In this document: positions 33,222-43,160 of the stretch, piece by piece
Numbering within the stretch: the stretch's first letter is position 1
Layout of the letters: each line of letters starts with the position of its first letter
Source: Necropsobacter rosorum
Lineage (GTDB): Bacteria > Pseudomonadota > Gammaproteobacteria > Enterobacterales > Pasteurellaceae
Direction: 5' to 3'
DNA: 64,000 nucleotides
Assembly: GCA_000751835.1 (NCBI GenBank)
Contig: CCMQ01000003.1
Location: forward strand, 248,001 to 312,000
Made by a program: the position numbers and the translations under genes
Notes under the pieces: model-generated
The model's input: the letters and a program-made list of their open reading frames with translations, nothing else
Told to the model about the DNA's origin: nothing
The model's database searches: none

Positions 33222-33240
33222 GCTAAACATAATCATTATC
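33222..33240 (-). promoter_or_regulatory. Fur-like box overlapping the dsbD initiation region
   Basis: Against the 19-bp Fur consensus (GATAATGATAATCATTATC), 16 of 19 positions match, the CATTATC half being perfect. It ends one base before the dsbD start codon. Confidence 0.6.
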
Positions 33241-33337
33241 AATTGACATACCCGACGGGATTTTAACACAATCGGCCGCAAAGACAGGAAAAAAATCAGC
33301 GCGGCAAAACAAACTTACTTTATCTAAAAAAATAAGT

Positions 33338-33366
33338 TTGATAATTGTTCTTATTTGTTGTAGTAT
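33338..33366 (+). promoter_or_regulatory. Sigma-70 promoter of rpmE2-rpmJ2
   Basis: TTGATA, a 17-base spacer and TAGTAT. An inverted repeat AAACTTA (33311-33317) / TAAGTTT (33333-33339) overlaps the -35, a plausible repressor site; zinc-responsive Zur control is expected from the gene content but no strict Zur consensus is recognised. Confidence 0.6.
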
Positions 33367-33413
33367 GCTCGGACATAGTTATTTTTCAATAAAAAATAAG
33401 AAGGTTTTAAATT

Positions 33414-33680
33414 ATGAAAAAAGGTATTCATCCGGAAAATTACCGTACCGTATTATTTTATGACAGCAATGCCAAACAAGGGTTTCTGATTCGTTCCTGC
33501 GCGCGTACCAGCACGACCATGAAATGGGAAGACGGCAAAGAATATCCGCTGTTTATGTGCGATACCTCCTCCGCCTCTCACCCGTTTTATACCGGTAAGA
33601 CCAGACAAATCGCCAATGAAGGCCGCGCCAGCGAGTTTGCTAACCGTTACGGCCGGTTCGGCGCCTTAAAATCAAAATAA
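33414..33680 (+). CDS. rpmE2: 50S ribosomal protein L31 type B (zinc-free paralog)
   Basis: 88 residues starting [13 protein letters not shown], the type B L31 signature, with insert [12 protein letters not shown]. It lacks the CxxC zinc ribbon of the standard L31, so is the 'C-minus' form that replaces zinc-bound L31 when zinc is scarce. Followed 10 bases later by the L36 paralog. AAGAAGG ribosome site. Confidence 0.95.
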   Translation: MKKGIHPENYRTVLFYDSNAKQGFLIRSCARTSTTMKWEDGKEYPLFMCDTSSASHPFYTGKTRQIANEGRASEFANRYGRFGALKSK

Positions 33681-33690
33681 GGCGGTCGGC

Positions 33691-33831
33691 ATGCAGGTAT
33701 TATCATCGTTAAAAAGCGCCAAAACCCGCCATCCGGGTTGTAAAATCGTGCGTCGTCACGGCGTGGTTTATGTTATTTGTAAAGAAAACCCGCGTTTTAA
33801 AGCTCGTCAGGGCGGTAAGAAAAAAAGATAG
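33691..33831 (+). CDS. rpmJ2: 50S ribosomal protein L36 paralog (zinc-free)
   Basis: 46 residues: [19 protein letters not shown] then [21 protein letters not shown]. It matches the YkgO-type L36, longer than standard L36 (about 38) and without the complete Cys3-His zinc site (the first cysteine and the histidine are missing). Co-transcribed with rpmE2, as in E. coli ykgMO, and followed by a strong terminator. GGCGG lies upstream of the ATG. Confidence 0.94.
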   Translation: MQVLSSLKSAKTRHPGCKIVRRHGVVYVICKENPRFKARQGGKKKR

Positions 33832-33861
33832 TTTTTATTTTGGTATCACTCCTCAACATTT

Positions 33862-33890
33862 CTCCCTCCTTTCGCGGAGGGAGTTTTTTT
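33862..33890 (+). terminator. Rho-independent terminator of rpmE2-rpmJ2
   Basis: CTCCCTCC pairs with GGAGGGAG across a short loop containing TTTCGC, followed by seven T. Confidence 0.9.
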
Positions 33891-33909
33891 GCTTTAAAAA
33901 TCAATATCC

Positions 33910-33923
33910 ATGATATAGATCAT
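33910..33923 (+). promoter_or_regulatory. FNR-like palindrome upstream of arcA
   Basis: ATGAT-ATAG-ATCAT matches TTGAT-N4-ATCAA except at the two outer symmetric bases; 151 bases upstream of arcA. FNR control of arcA is known in E. coli; here it is only suggested. Confidence 0.45.
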
Positions 33924-34074
33924 AAAATCAAAAGTTAATTAAATAATTTCAATATTTCCCGCTTGTTACAATAATGTTGCAATTATACAATTACGAATTT
34001 AAAATACCCGAGGTTAATCATCCGGTTAAATTAGTTAAACGGACACAGAACGTCCGCGAGGAAGGAATACGATA

Positions 34075-34788
34075 ATGGTTACTCCACAGATTTTAATTGT
34101 TGAAGATGAAGCAATTACCAGAAATACGTTAAAAAGCATCTTTGAAGCGGAAGGATACGACGTATTCGAGGCCTGCGACGGCACGCAAATGCACAAAATC
34201 CTTTCCGCACAGGAAGTGAACCTTGTGATTATGGACATCAATTTGCCGGGCAAGAACGGGTTGATGCTCGCCCGCGAACTGCGCGAAAACACCGATACGG
34301 CGTTGATGTTTTTAACCGGCAGAGACAATGAAGTGGATAAAATTTTAGGGCTGGAAATCGGTGCAGACGATTATATTACCAAGCCGTTTAACCCGCGCGA
34401 GCTGACGATCCGCGCCAGAAATCTGCTACAGCGCACCATGCAGGAACATCACAAAACCGCCAATCAGCATATTGAGCAATACCGTTTTAACGGCTGGACG
34501 CTGGATCTCAACAGCCGCTCACTGATTAATCCGGAAGGCGAAGAATATAAACTGCCGCGCAGCGAATTCCGCGCAATGCTGCATTTCTGTGAAAATCCGG
34601 GCAAAATTCAAACCCGCGAAGAATTATTAAGAAAAATGACCGGCCGCGAACTCAAACCGCAGGACAGAACCGTGGATGTCACCATTCGTCGCATCCGCAA
34701 ACATTTCGAAGATCACCCCGATACGCCGGAAATCATCGCCACCATTCACGGCGAAGGCTACCGTTTCTGCGGTGATATTGAAGACTAA
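34075..34788 (+). CDS. arcA: Aerobic respiration control response regulator ArcA
   Basis: 237-residue OmpR-family regulator that represses aerobic respiratory genes when quinones are reduced. Phosphoacceptor D54 in [12 protein letters not shown], acidic pocket E10-D11, K in [10 protein letters not shown], and a C-terminal winged helix ending [13 protein letters not shown] and HGEGYRFCG, diagnostic of ArcA. The partner kinase ArcB is not in this window. It is unrelated to arginine deiminase, which shares the symbol. GAGGAAGG ribosome site. Confidence 0.96.
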   Translation: MVTPQILIVEDEAITRNTLKSIFEAEGYDVFEACDGTQMHKILSAQEVNLVIMDINLPGKNGLMLARELRENTDTALMFLTGRDNEVDKILGLEIGADDYITKPFNPRELTIRARNLLQRTMQEHHKTANQHIEQYRFNGWTLDLNSRSLINPEGEEYKLPRSEFRAMLHFCENPGKIQTREELLRKMTGRELKPQDRTVDVTIRRIRKHFEDHPDTPEIIATIHGEGYRFCGDIED

Positions 34789-34815
34789 GATCAAATCCGG
34801 AGCAATCAAAACTAA

Positions 34816-34844
34816 AAAAGTGCGGTGAAATTCACCGCACTTTT
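34816..34844. terminator. Bidirectional terminator made of two uptake signals
   Basis: AAAAGTGCGGTGAA and TTCACCGCACTTTT form a 14-bp near-perfect palindrome with A/T runs on both sides, between arcA and the convergent lipoprotein gene. Confidence 0.88.
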
Positions 34845-34882
34845 CGTTTTTTCGCTGTGTTTGCCGGCTGCCGTTCGGTAGG

Positions 34883-35065
34883 TCAGTCGTCCTCATCGTC
34901 ACTGTCCGGCGTTACCGCATCCACTACCGCACCGGTCGTTTTCACCGCCACTTTACCGGCCGTGGCGACCGTGCCGACGGCCAGTCCTACCGCGGAGGTA
35001 ACGATACAACCGTTTAACAGCACACAGCAAAATCCCAGCCCTAAAAATCGGAAAAATACGTTCAT
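34883..35065 (-). CDS. Small lipoprotein, NF038104-like
   Basis: 60 residues: a lipoprotein signal with lipobox LNGC (C20), an alanine/valine/glycine-rich segment (25-50) and an acidic tail DSDDEDD. Aspartate is not at +2 after the cysteine, so outer-membrane sorting is likely. It resembles small gammaproteobacterial lipoproteins of unknown function. ATG preceded by AAGGACAAC. Confidence 0.72.
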   Translation of the reverse strand: MNVFFRFLGLGFCCVLLNGCIVTSAVGLAVGTVATAGKVAVKTTGAVVDAVTPDSDDEDD

Positions 35066-35108
35066 CGTTGTCCTTCAAAACCTGTCATTATATGCCGTCT
35101 TTTTGCCA

Positions 35109-36584
35109 TCAGCGCGGCGGGAAAATGCCCAAACTGTCCCACATCGCATCGATTTTTTTCACCACTTCGGGATCTTTTTTAATCGGTACGCCCCATTCAC
35201 GCTGAGTTTCGCCCGGCCATTTATTGGTGGCATCAATGCCCATTTTCGAGCCTAACCCCGCCACCGGCGAAGCGAAATCCAGATAATCGATCGGCGTATG
35301 TTCCACAATTGTGCAATCGCGCGCCGGATCGCTGCGGGTGGTGATCGCCCAAATCACATCTTTCCAATCCCGCGCGTTGATATCCTCATCGCAGACGATC
35401 ACGAATTTAGTGTACATAAACTGGCGCAGGAACGACCAAACCCCCATCATCACCCGTTTGGCGTGACCGGCATATTGTTTTTTAATCGTCACCACCGCCA
35501 GACGATAAGAGCAGCCTTCCGGCGGCAGATAAAAATCGACGATTTCCGGAAACTGTTTCTGCAAAATCGGAATAAACACTTCGTTCAGCGCCTCGCCCAA
35601 CACCGCCGGTTCGTCAGGCGGGCGTCCGGTATAGGTGGAATGATAAATGGGATCTTTACGCATGGTAATATGCGTTACGGTAAACACCGGAAAATATTCC
35701 TGTTCGTTATAATAGCCGGTGTGATCGCCGTAAGGTCCTTCAAGGGCGGTTTCATTCGGATCAATATAACCTTCCAGCACAATTTCCGCCCCTGCCGGTA
35801 CCTCCAGATCATTGCTGACCGATTTCACCACTTCCGTTTTGTTGCCGCGCAATAATCCGGCAAAGGCATATTCCGACAAACTGTCCGGCACCGGCGTCAC
35901 CGCGCCCAAAATGGTGGCGGGATCCGCCCCCAGCGCCACGGAGACCGGAAACGGTTGATTCGGATACGCCGCTTTCCAGTCCTGCAAATCCAACGCACCG
36001 CCGCGATGAGAAAGCCAGCGCATAATCAGCTTATTTTTGCCGATCAGCTGCTGACGGTAAATGCCCAGATTCTGACGCGCTTTATGCGGGCCGCGGGTAA
36101 TCGTCAGCCCCCAGGTCACCAGCGGCGCCACGTCTTCTTTCCAGCAATGCATAATCGGCAGTTGATATAAATCCACCTGCTCGCCGCTCAGCACCTGCTG
36201 CTGACAATCCGCCCGCCCCAGCACTTTGGTCGGCATATTCAATACCTGCTTAAACTGCGGCAGGGTCAACCACAAATCCTTAAACCCTCTCGGCGGCTGC
36301 GGCTCTTTCAAAAACGCCAGCAGTTGCCCCACTTCGCGCAGCGCAGACACCTCTTCCCGCCCCATGCCCATGGCGACGCGTTTCGGCGTACCGAACAGAT
36401 TGCACAGCACCGGTATGCGAAACCCTTTCGGATTTTCAAACAGCAACGCCGGCCCGCCGGCGCGTAAAGTGCGGTCGGCAATTTCCGTCATTTCCAGATA
36501 AGGATCGATCTGCTGCGTAATCCGTTTCAGCTCGCCCTGTTGTTCTAATAACGCCAGAAAATCGCGTAAATTTTTATATTTCAT
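35109..36584 (-). CDS. ubiD: 3-octaprenyl-4-hydroxybenzoate decarboxylase
   Basis: Prenylated-FMN decarboxylase in ubiquinone synthesis. 491 residues from the ATG at 36584 ([21 protein letters not shown]), which aligns with E. coli UbiD; a TTG 19 codons upstream is rejected. Motifs [28 protein letters not shown] and the active-site region [16 protein letters not shown] are present. The FMN prenyltransferase UbiX is not adjacent. Separate unit between the lipoprotein gene and smpB. Confidence 0.96.
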   Translation of the reverse strand: MKYKNLRDFLALLEQQGELKRITQQIDPYLEMTEIADRTLRAGGPALLFENPKGFRIPVLCNLFGTPKRVAMGMGREEVSALREVGQLLAFLKEPQPPRGFKDLWLTLPQFKQVLNMPTKVLGRADCQQQVLSGEQVDLYQLPIMHCWKEDVAPLVTWGLTITRGPHKARQNLGIYRQQLIGKNKLIMRWLSHRGGALDLQDWKAAYPNQPFPVSVALGADPATILGAVTPVPDSLSEYAFAGLLRGNKTEVVKSVSNDLEVPAGAEIVLEGYIDPNETALEGPYGDHTGYYNEQEYFPVFTVTHITMRKDPIYHSTYTGRPPDEPAVLGEALNEVFIPILQKQFPEIVDFYLPPEGCSYRLAVVTIKKQYAGHAKRVMMGVWSFLRQFMYTKFVIVCDEDINARDWKDVIWAITTRSDPARDCTIVEHTPIDYLDFASPVAGLGSKMGIDATNKWPGETQREWGVPIKKDPEVVKKIDAMWDSLGIFPPR

Positions 36585-36716
36585 AGGCTGATTATCATCC
36601 TGTTTAATGGTGTGCGCATTGTTATAAAGAATAACCGCCAATGCAAGCCTTTTTGCTATATTTTCCGTTATTAGGTAGAATGAGCGCCAACCAAATTCAG
36701 CACATCAGCAGGCAAT

Positions 36717-37199
36717 ATGACAAAGAAAAAAGCAAAAGTCGGCTCAAATACCATCGCCCTAAACAAACGGGCAAGACACGACTATTTTATTGAAGATGAA
36801 ATCGAAGCGGGACTGTCGCTGCAAGGCTGGGAAGTGAAATCCATGCGCGCGGGCAAAGCCAACATCAGCGACAGCTACATTATTTTTAAACACGGCGAAG
36901 CCTATTTATTCGGCGCCAGCATCCAGCCCTTAAGCGTCGCCTCCACCCATATCGTCTGCGACCCGACCCGCACCCGCAAATTATTGTTAAACCAGCGCGA
37001 ACTGGCCTCCCTGTTCGGCAAAGCTAACCGCGACGGTTTCACCATCGTCGCTCTGGCGTTATATTGGAAAGGCGCGTGGGCGAAGGTCAAAATCGGTCTG
37101 GCGAAAGGGAAAAAACAACATGATAAACGGGAAGACATCAAAGAGCGCGAATGGCGGCTGACCAAAGACCGGATCATGAAAAACGCCGCACGCGGCTAA
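36717..37199 (+). CDS. smpB: SsrA-binding protein SmpB
   Basis: Partner of tmRNA in rescue of stalled ribosomes. 160 residues with the OB-fold motifs [37 protein letters not shown] and the basic C-terminal tail [16 protein letters not shown]. The ATG follows AGCAGGC. The tmRNA gene itself is not seen near it. Confidence 0.97.
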   Translation: MTKKKAKVGSNTIALNKRARHDYFIEDEIEAGLSLQGWEVKSMRAGKANISDSYIIFKHGEAYLFGASIQPLSVASTHIVCDPTRTRKLLLNQRELASLFGKANRDGFTIVALALYWKGAWAKVKIGLAKGKKQHDKREDIKEREWRLTKDRIMKNAARG

Positions 37200-37410
37200 G
37201 CAACGGTTTTGACCTTGATGCTAGGATTGACGAGGAGTGCGAAAAAAGCCGGTATAACCCTATCACAGGCCAGCGTCGAATCGTCCGGGCGGATTGATAT
37301 TCGCCCTTTTCATTTGTTTTCAGCGCCGCTCTTCCGTCGCCCCGGCAAAATACATATCGATAATGCCACGACAGCAGAAGCGCAAAAAAAGCGCAATATT
37401 GACCGCACTT
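37200..37410. other. Gap between smpB and xseA
   Basis: Noncoding as far as I can tell. A GGGCG/CGCCC hairpin (37289-37308) followed by TTTTC may end smpB transcription, and an uptake signal (ACCGCACTT) lies at about 37402, next to the end of xseA. Confidence 0.4.
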
Positions 37411-38754
37411 TTATGCCGGTTTATCGCTGACGGCTTCCACCCGGCTGAAAATCTCGCCCTGTGCCAAGCGGGTGGTCAGGCGCTCGCCGATCTTCACCTG
37501 ACGGCAGTGAGTGACTGCGCAACCCGCTTCATTCTGCGCAATGGAATAGCCGCGCGCCAGCACTTTCAGCGGGCTTAATCCGTCCAGTTTGCCACATAAC
37601 GCGGCGATATGATGCCGTTGCAATGCCAAATGCTTTTCTGCCGCCAGATCGAGCCGCACTTGCAGTTGACGGATCCTCTGCCCTTGCTTTTGCAGCCGGT
37701 AAGGCAGCGGATTGTTATACAGCCGATCGCAAAGTGCGGTCAGATTTTGCCGTTTTTTATCCTGCCATTGCATCATCGCCCGCTGCAACCGGTGCATAAA
37801 CTGCTGCATTTCACGCTGCTGCAAACGCAGCTGAGTTTGCGGATGCCGGTTTTGCAGGCGCTGGCGCATATGCCGCAGCGCTTGCGTTTTCTGTTCGAAC
37901 AGCCGATCAAACGCCAAATCCAAGCGCTGCCGTTTATCCCGCAGACGACGCAATAATTCCTGCTGATCACGGCTGACCAGTTCGGCGGCGGCGGAAGGCG
38001 TCGGCGCGCGCAAATCGGCGACAAAATCCGCAATGGTCACGTCGGTTTCATGCCCCACGGCGCTGATCACCGGCAGCGCGGAATGAAAAATCGCCCGCGC
38101 CAACGCTTCTTCATTAAAGCACCATAAATCCTCCAGCGATCCACCGCCGCGCCCGACAATCAACACATCCACTTCCTGCCGCCGATTCGCCAGTTCAAGG
38201 GTGCGTACGATTTCCGCCGTCGCTTCTTTACCCTGTACCGCGGTCGGATAAATCACCACGCGCAGGCTCGGATCGCGGCGCTGCAAAATATGCAGCATAT
38301 CCTGCAGGGCGGCGCCGGTGGCCGAGGTGATAATGCCGACCGCGCGACAAAAGTGCGGTAGCGTTTTCTTCAGATTCTGCGCAAACAGCCCCTCCGCCGC
38401 CAGCTTCAGCTTTAATGCGTCAAATTGCTGTTGCAGTAATCCTTCGCCCGCCGGCTGCATGCTTTCAATAATCAGCTGATAGTCGCCGCGCGGTTCATAC
38501 AGACTGACATTTGCCCGCACCAGCACCTGCATGCCGTTTTGCGGGCGAAACGCCACGCGCAGATTTTTCATCCGGAACATGGCGCAGCGCACCTGCGCAT
38601 TTTCATCCTTCAGCGTCAGATACCAGTGACCGGAGACCGGCTGACTGAAATTAGAAATTTCTCCCGTCAGCCAGACCGCGCCGAATTGCCCTTCCAGCAT
38701 TTGGCGTACCGACTGATTAAGCTGCGAGACGGAATAAATGTTGGCGTTACTCAT
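37411..38754 (-). CDS. xseA: Exodeoxyribonuclease VII large subunit
   Basis: 447 residues: N-terminal OB fold ([24 protein letters not shown]), catalytic core ([56 protein letters not shown]) and a long coiled-coil-forming arginine/glutamine-rich region (about 270-380). Degrades single-stranded DNA to oligonucleotides. The small subunit xseB is not adjacent. It begins 2 bases after the roxA stop codon. Confidence 0.97.
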   Translation of the reverse strand: MSNANIYSVSQLNQSVRQMLEGQFGAVWLTGEISNFSQPVSGHWYLTLKDENAQVRCAMFRMKNLRVAFRPQNGMQVLVRANVSLYEPRGDYQLIIESMQPAGEGLLQQQFDALKLKLAAEGLFAQNLKKTLPHFCRAVGIITSATGAALQDMLHILQRRDPSLRVVIYPTAVQGKEATAEIVRTLELANRRQEVDVLIVGRGGGSLEDLWCFNEEALARAIFHSALPVISAVGHETDVTIADFVADLRAPTPSAAAELVSRDQQELLRRLRDKRQRLDLAFDRLFEQKTQALRHMRQRLQNRHPQTQLRLQQREMQQFMHRLQRAMMQWQDKKRQNLTALCDRLYNNPLPYRLQKQGQRIRQLQVRLDLAAEKHLALQRHHIAALCGKLDGLSPLKVLARGYSIAQNEAGCAVTHCRQVKIGERLTTRLAQGEIFSRVEAVSDKPA

Positions 38755-38756
38755 CG

Positions 38757-39959
38757 TTATTCGTCCAGCAATACCCAGCCGTCATCCAGCCAGTTGCAAA
38801 TGCTGTCCGGCAGCAGCTGAAGTGCGGTCTGTTTTTCCGCCGTTTGTGCCGCCAGCGCTAAAATATCCTGCCAGTTAAGGCGACGGCCGTCAGCCAGATG
38901 TTTTAAAATCAGCGCTTCCAGCGGGTTGAGTTCGTCCAGCCATTCGCCGTTGGCGTAAATCCGCAACGGCTGCCGCGTATAAACCAGTTTGCAGTTGTTA
39001 TCCTGTACCAGCCGCGCCTTTTCCTGTGTTAAACGCAAGCGCACCTCATCCGGCTCGGCCATATCGCCGGTCGGCAGCAGTTCATAACGGCGCGTGCTGA
39101 CCGCGGCGGCCACCGCCTGCTGAAACAGACGTTCAAACGGCGCCGACTGTGCCAGCGTCGCCAGCAGCTGCCGTTTCATTTCCGCAACCGTCGCCGGATC
39201 AAGTTCGCCGCTTGGCTGTACCGACGGGCGCAAACGCAGCGGTATTGCAAATTCGTTCAGATCGCAGTCAGGATGTGGCTGGCAAAGCGCTTTATTAATG
39301 TTTTCCAGCAAATCCGTCGGATTCGGATAACGCAAACCGAAAGAGAAGGTCAGACAATCATCCTGCGCCACGCCGTAATGCGACAGGCGCGACGGAATAT
39401 ATAACACATCGCCCGGCGCCATCACCTCGTCCAGCACCAGCTCGCCCATATCGTCAAAAATGCGGATCGGCTGATTCGGTTTGAACTCGGTAGCGGGATC
39501 GCACCACTTGCCCAGCTGCCAGCGGCGATGGCCGTAGCCCTGCACCAGAAAAACATCATATTCGTCATAATGTTTGCCTACCGAACCGCCCGGCGGCGCA
39601 TAAGACACCATAATATCGTCGCGCTGCCATTGCGGAATAAAACCAAAAGCGCGCCACAATTGCCCCAGCTCCGTTGACCATTGTTCCATATTCTGTACCA
39701 GCACTGTCCAACACGGCGGCAAGTCGGCAAAATCGGCGGCCGTCAGCGGGCTGGGGGTGAACGTCCAGTTATCGTCGTCGTATTGTTTCAGCAAACGGGC
39801 GGTCACCTCTTCGCTTTGTGCCAGTTCAAGAATATCCTGCGGTTCGAAGCGGCCGACGATCTGCGGTAAACCGTTGCGGATCAGCAGCGGCTTTTGCTGC
39901 CAGTAATCACGCAAAAAAATCGCCGGCGTAATCGGTTCGGGTAAACAGAAGTCAGTCAT
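38757..39959 (-). CDS. roxA: Ribosomal oxygenase RoxA (L16 arginine hydroxylase, YcfD)
   Basis: JmjC-type Fe(II)/2-oxoglutarate oxygenase that hydroxylates an arginine of ribosomal protein L16. 400 residues; the iron-binding H130-x-D132 is in GKHYDEYD and the distal H194 in RLSHYG. The ATG at 39959 ([10 protein letters not shown]) overlaps the upstream rnfH stop by 8 bases; the longer open frame translates a shadow of rnfH. C-terminal dimerisation and winged-helix regions follow. Near-contiguous with xseA. Confidence 0.93.
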   Translation of the reverse strand: MTDFCLPEPITPAIFLRDYWQQKPLLIRNGLPQIVGRFEPQDILELAQSEEVTARLLKQYDDDNWTFTPSPLTAADFADLPPCWTVLVQNMEQWSTELGQLWRAFGFIPQWQRDDIMVSYAPPGGSVGKHYDEYDVFLVQGYGHRRWQLGKWCDPATEFKPNQPIRIFDDMGELVLDEVMAPGDVLYIPSRLSHYGVAQDDCLTFSFGLRYPNPTDLLENINKALCQPHPDCDLNEFAIPLRLRPSVQPSGELDPATVAEMKRQLLATLAQSAPFERLFQQAVAAAVSTRRYELLPTGDMAEPDEVRLRLTQEKARLVQDNNCKLVYTRQPLRIYANGEWLDELNPLEALILKHLADGRRLNWQDILALAAQTAEKQTALQLLPDSICNWLDDGWVLLDE

Positions 39960-40314
39960 GTTGCGTCTCCTTTTGCGCCACTTTCGCCGATTGCTTCGCC
40001 AGTTTCTCGGCCTGTTTCTGCGCCAGTTGTTCCTGTTGCTGCTGTGCCGCCCGCTTGCGGCGGATGTCTTTCGGATCGGCCAGCAGCGGACGATAAATCT
40101 CAATGCGATCGCCGTCTTGCAGCGGATCGCTCAGTTTGGCCGGCCGGCTGAAAATGCCGACTTTATTTTCACGCAGATCAATCTCGGTAAACTGCTGCAA
40201 AATGCCCGATTGTAAAATGGCGCTCTGCACCGTCGTGCCGGCCTCCACATGAAAGCCTTTTAAATAATAATGGTCGGGAAAAGCATAAGCGATTTCAATG
40301 TTTATCTGTGCCAC
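39952..40314 (-). CDS. rnfH: RnfH/RatB family ubiquitin-like protein (UPF0125)
   Basis: 120 residues of beta-grasp fold: INIEIAYAFPDHYYLKGF, VGIFSRPAKLSDPLQDGDRIEIYRPL, then a charged, glutamine-rich helix (85-120). The start is GTG at 40314, preceded by AAGGAG at good spacing; MAQINIEIAYA aligns with the family, whereas upstream codons do not. Second gene of the ratA-rnfH pair. Biochemical function unknown. Confidence 0.9.
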   Translation of the reverse strand: MAQINIEIAYAFPDHYYLKGFHVEAGTTVQSAILQSGILQQFTEIDLRENKVGIFSRPAKLSDPLQDGDRIEIYRPLLADPKDIRRKRAAQQQQEQLAQKQAEKLAKQSAKVAQKETQHD

Positions 40315-40324
40315 GGCAAGCTCC

Positions 40325-40756
40325 TTAGTGATAGATCGCTTTCGCCCGCTGTTTGAACGCATCCACCATTTTGCCGGTTAAATGGGTGAAAATCCGTCCG
40401 AACGCCAGCGCAATAATCGGGTTGGAAAATTCAAATTCCAGATCCAGCGAAATTTTACAGCATTGTTCGTCAAGTTCGTCAAACGTCCAGCGCCCGTGCA
40501 GAAATTCAAACGGCCCTTCCGCCAACCGCATCGTAATGCTGCGATCCGGCGTCATTCGGTTGCGAGTGGTAAAGCGCTGGCTGATGCCGGCTTTGCTGAT
40601 AGTCAGCTCCGCCGTCAGCTCCTGCGGGTTTGGCGTAACGGTGCGGGCGGCGACGCAGCCCGGCAAAAATTCCGGATAGCGTTCGTAATCGTTGACTAAG
40701 GCATACATTTGCGCGGCGCTGTACGGCACCAGCGCACTTTGATTCACACTTGGCAT
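40325..40756 (-). CDS. ratA: RatA family START-domain protein
   Basis: 143 residues; START/COQ10-type lipid-pocket fold with VNDYERYPEFLPGC near the start and a C-terminal helix LTGKMVDAFKQRAKAIY. E. coli RatA was described as a toxin that blocks 70S assembly, while homologs (COQ10) bind ubiquinone; either role is possible here. Followed by rnfH at 10 bases, the conserved pair. Confidence 0.92.
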   Translation of the reverse strand: MPSVNQSALVPYSAAQMYALVNDYERYPEFLPGCVAARTVTPNPQELTAELTISKAGISQRFTTRNRMTPDRSITMRLAEGPFEFLHGRWTFDELDEQCCKISLDLEFEFSNPIIALAFGRIFTHLTGKMVDAFKQRAKAIYH

Positions 40757-40837
40757 GGCAATCGCTATTATCTATTATGTGGTTAAAAAAACTTTGCTAT
40801 TATAGCGAAAAAGTGCGGTCAAAAATAAGGAAAAAAT

Positions 40838-41254
40838 ATGAATTGGTTATGGTTTGCGGTCGGTTCGGCCTTTTTCGCCGGTCTGACCGCCATTTTCGGC
40901 AAACTCGGGGTTGAAGGTATCAACAGTAATCTGGCGACCTTTATCCGTACCGTCGTGGTGCTGTTCGTTGCCGGCGGCATTATCACCATGCGCAATGAAT
41001 GGCAGCTGCCGCAGCATATCGCCGCCCGCCCGATGACCTTTTTACTGCTGTCCGGCGTTGCCACCGGCTTATCCTGGCTGTGTTATTACCGCGCGCTGCA
41101 AATGGCGCCCGCCTCTTGGGTCGCGCCGATCGATAAACTCAGCGTGGTGATCGCCATTGTGTTAGGCATCGTCATTTTAGGCGAGCCTATCAGCAGCAAA
41201 CTGATTATCGGCGCGCTGCTAATCTTATCCGGAGTGTTAGTGCTGGCGCTGTAA
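40838..41254 (+). CDS. EamA family small transporter
   Basis: 138 residues with five hydrophobic segments and a single EamA domain (AFFAGLTAIFGKLGVEG, LLSGVATGLSWLCYYRALQ, IDKLSVVIAIVLGIVILGE). This is half the size of the ten-helix DMT transporters, so it probably works as a dimer. Substrate unknown. An uptake signal lies just before the A-rich ribosome site. Confidence 0.82.
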   Translation: MNWLWFAVGSAFFAGLTAIFGKLGVEGINSNLATFIRTVVVLFVAGGIITMRNEWQLPQHIAARPMTFLLLSGVATGLSWLCYYRALQMAPASWVAPIDKLSVVIAIVLGIVILGEPISSKLIIGALLILSGVLVLAL

Positions 41255-41328
41255 GGCGTGATTGAGTCCCCGGGCATTTTCCGCTACAATAGCCCACCTT
41301 TTTTATTTCAGCGGACAACATCGGAACC

Positions 41329-41913
41329 ATGGCAGAAATCAAATTAATCGTCGGGCTGGGCAATCCGGGCGATAAATATGCCGACACCCGCCACAACGCC
41401 GGCGAATGGCTGCTTAACCGTTTGGCGCGACAGTTTAATTTCAGCTTAAAAGAAGACGGCAAATTTTTCGGCAAAACGGCGCGCGCGCTGATCCACGGGC
41501 AGGAAGTGCGTTTTTTGCTGCCGACGACCTTTATGAATCTCAGCGGTAAAGCGGTGGGGGCGCTGGCGGCCTTTTACCGGATTAAGCCGGAGGAAATCCT
41601 GATTATTCACGATGAGCTGGATTTACCGCCCGGAGTGGCGAAAATCAAATTGGGCGGCGGACACGGCGGGCATAACGGCTTGCGCGACAGTATCGCTCAG
41701 CTCGGCAACAATAAAAATTTCTATCGGTTAAGAATCGGCATCGGCCATCCGGGCGATAAAAATCTGGTGGCCGCCTATGTTCTGAGCAAACCCGCACCGG
41801 CGGATCGCCTGCGCATCGATAAAGCGTTGGAGGAAGCCGCCGCCTGCGTGGATATTCTGCTTCGTGAGGGAATAACCAAAGCGACCAATCGGTTAAACAG
41901 TTTTAAAGCATAA
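41329..41913 (+). CDS. pth: Peptidyl-tRNA hydrolase
   Basis: Frees tRNA from peptidyl-tRNA dropped by ribosomes. 194 residues with [18 protein letters not shown] (catalytic H22), [18 protein letters not shown] and [12 protein letters not shown]. The next gene is ychF 28 bases on, the standard bacterial pth-ychF pair. Confidence 0.97.
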   Translation: MAEIKLIVGLGNPGDKYADTRHNAGEWLLNRLARQFNFSLKEDGKFFGKTARALIHGQEVRFLLPTTFMNLSGKAVGALAAFYRIKPEEILIIHDELDLPPGVAKIKLGGGHGGHNGLRDSIAQLGNNKNFYRLRIGIGHPGDKNLVAAYVLSKPAPADRLRIDKALEEAAACVDILLREGITKATNRLNSFKA

Positions 41914-41941
41914 ATAAAAATGACAATGAAAGGAAAATATT

Positions 41942-43033
41942 ATGGGATTTAAATGCGGTATCGTCGGCCTGCCGAATGTAGGCAAATCGACCCTTTTTAA
42001 TGCGCTGACCAAAGCCGGTATTGAAGCGGCGAACTACCCGTTTTGCACGATCGAGCCGAATACCGGTGTAGTGCCGATGCCGGATCCGCGTCTGGACGCC
42101 CTGGCGAAGATCGTCAATCCTGAACGCGTGCTGCCGACCACCATGGAATTTGTGGACATTGCCGGTTTAGTGGCGGGCGCCAGCAAAGGCGAAGGGCTGG
42201 GCAATAAATTCCTCGCCAATATCCGGGAAACCGATGCCATCGGACATGTGGTGCGCTGTTTTGAAAATGACGATATCGTTCACGTCGCCGGTAAAATCGA
42301 TCCGGCGGAAGATATCGACACCATCAATACCGAACTGGCGCTGGCGGATTTAGACAGCTGCGAACGCGCCATTCAGCGTTTACAAAAACGAGCCAAGGGC
42401 GGCGACAAAGAAGCGAAATTCGAGCTTTCGGTCATGGAAAAAATTCTGCCGGTACTGGAAAACGCGGGCATGATTCGCGCAATCGGGCTGGATAAAGAGG
42501 AATTGCAGGCGATCAAAAGCTATAATTTTCTGACCTTAAAACCGACCATGTATATCGCCAATGTCAATGAAGACGGTTTTGAAAATAATCCGTATCTGGA
42601 TCGGGTGCGCGACATCGCCGAGCGTGAAGGCGCCGTGGTAGTGCCGGTGTGTGCGGCCATCGAGTCGGAAATCGCCGAGCTGGAAGACGATGAAAAAATC
42701 GAATTTCTACAGGATCTGGGCATTGAAGAGCCGGGGTTAAACCGTGTGATCCGCGCCGGTTACGCGCTGTTGAATCTGCAAACTTATTTCACCGCCGGGG
42801 TGAAAGAAGTGCGCGCCTGGACCGTTTCCGTCGGCGCCACCGCACCGAAAGCGGCGGCGGTGATCCATACCGATTTTGAAAAAGGCTTTATCCGCGCCGA
42901 AGTGATTTCCTATGAGGATTTTATCCGCTACAACGGCGAAAACGGTGCCAAAGAAGCGGGCAAATGGCGGCTGGAAGGCAAAGATTATATCGTACAGGAC
43001 GGCGATGTGATGCATTTCCGTTTTAATGTTTAA
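41942..43033 (+). CDS. ychF: Redox-regulated ATPase YchF
   Basis: OBG-family nucleotidase (OLA1) that prefers ATP. 363 residues: P-loop GLPNVGKST (9-17), [16 protein letters not shown] as G3, the ATP-type NVNE in place of the usual G4, and a C-terminal TGS domain. AAGGAAA ribosome site. A terminator made of two uptake signals follows. Confidence 0.97.
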   Translation: MGFKCGIVGLPNVGKSTLFNALTKAGIEAANYPFCTIEPNTGVVPMPDPRLDALAKIVNPERVLPTTMEFVDIAGLVAGASKGEGLGNKFLANIRETDAIGHVVRCFENDDIVHVAGKIDPAEDIDTINTELALADLDSCERAIQRLQKRAKGGDKEAKFELSVMEKILPVLENAGMIRAIGLDKEELQAIKSYNFLTLKPTMYIANVNEDGFENNPYLDRVRDIAEREGAVVVPVCAAIESEIAELEDDEKIEFLQDLGIEEPGLNRVIRAGYALLNLQTYFTAGVKEVRAWTVSVGATAPKAAAVIHTDFEKGFIRAEVISYEDFIRYNGENGAKEAGKWRLEGKDYIVQDGDVMHFRFNV

Positions 43034-43078
43034 GCAAATTGCGCAATATTCGGCATGCCATAAAACATCACCCAAAAG

Positions 43079-43114
43079 CACCGCACTTTTTCAGCGTAAA
43101 GTGCGGTGTTTTTT
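43079..43114 (+). terminator. Terminator built from two uptake signals after ychF
   Basis: CACCGCACTTT and AAAGTGCGGTG form an 11-bp stem with an 8-nt loop, followed by six T: a typical intrinsic terminator composed of inverted uptake signals. Confidence 0.88.
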
Positions 43115-43160
43115 CAGCATAAATCTCAATCAACATCACCCTATACAGGAAAACCAAGCG

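Noticed and set aside
34075-34788. arcA as arginine deiminase completing the arcBC pathway
   Set aside because: The protein is an OmpR-type response regulator (ArcA of the ArcAB redox system); the shared symbol is coincidental.
37209-37430. 73-residue open frame between smpB and xseA
   Set aside because: No ribosome site, no recognisable domain, and it runs over the end of xseA and an uptake signal.
38757-40103. Arginine-rich N-terminal extension of roxA
   Set aside because: It is the rnfH sequence read in another frame; the basic composition is an artefact.
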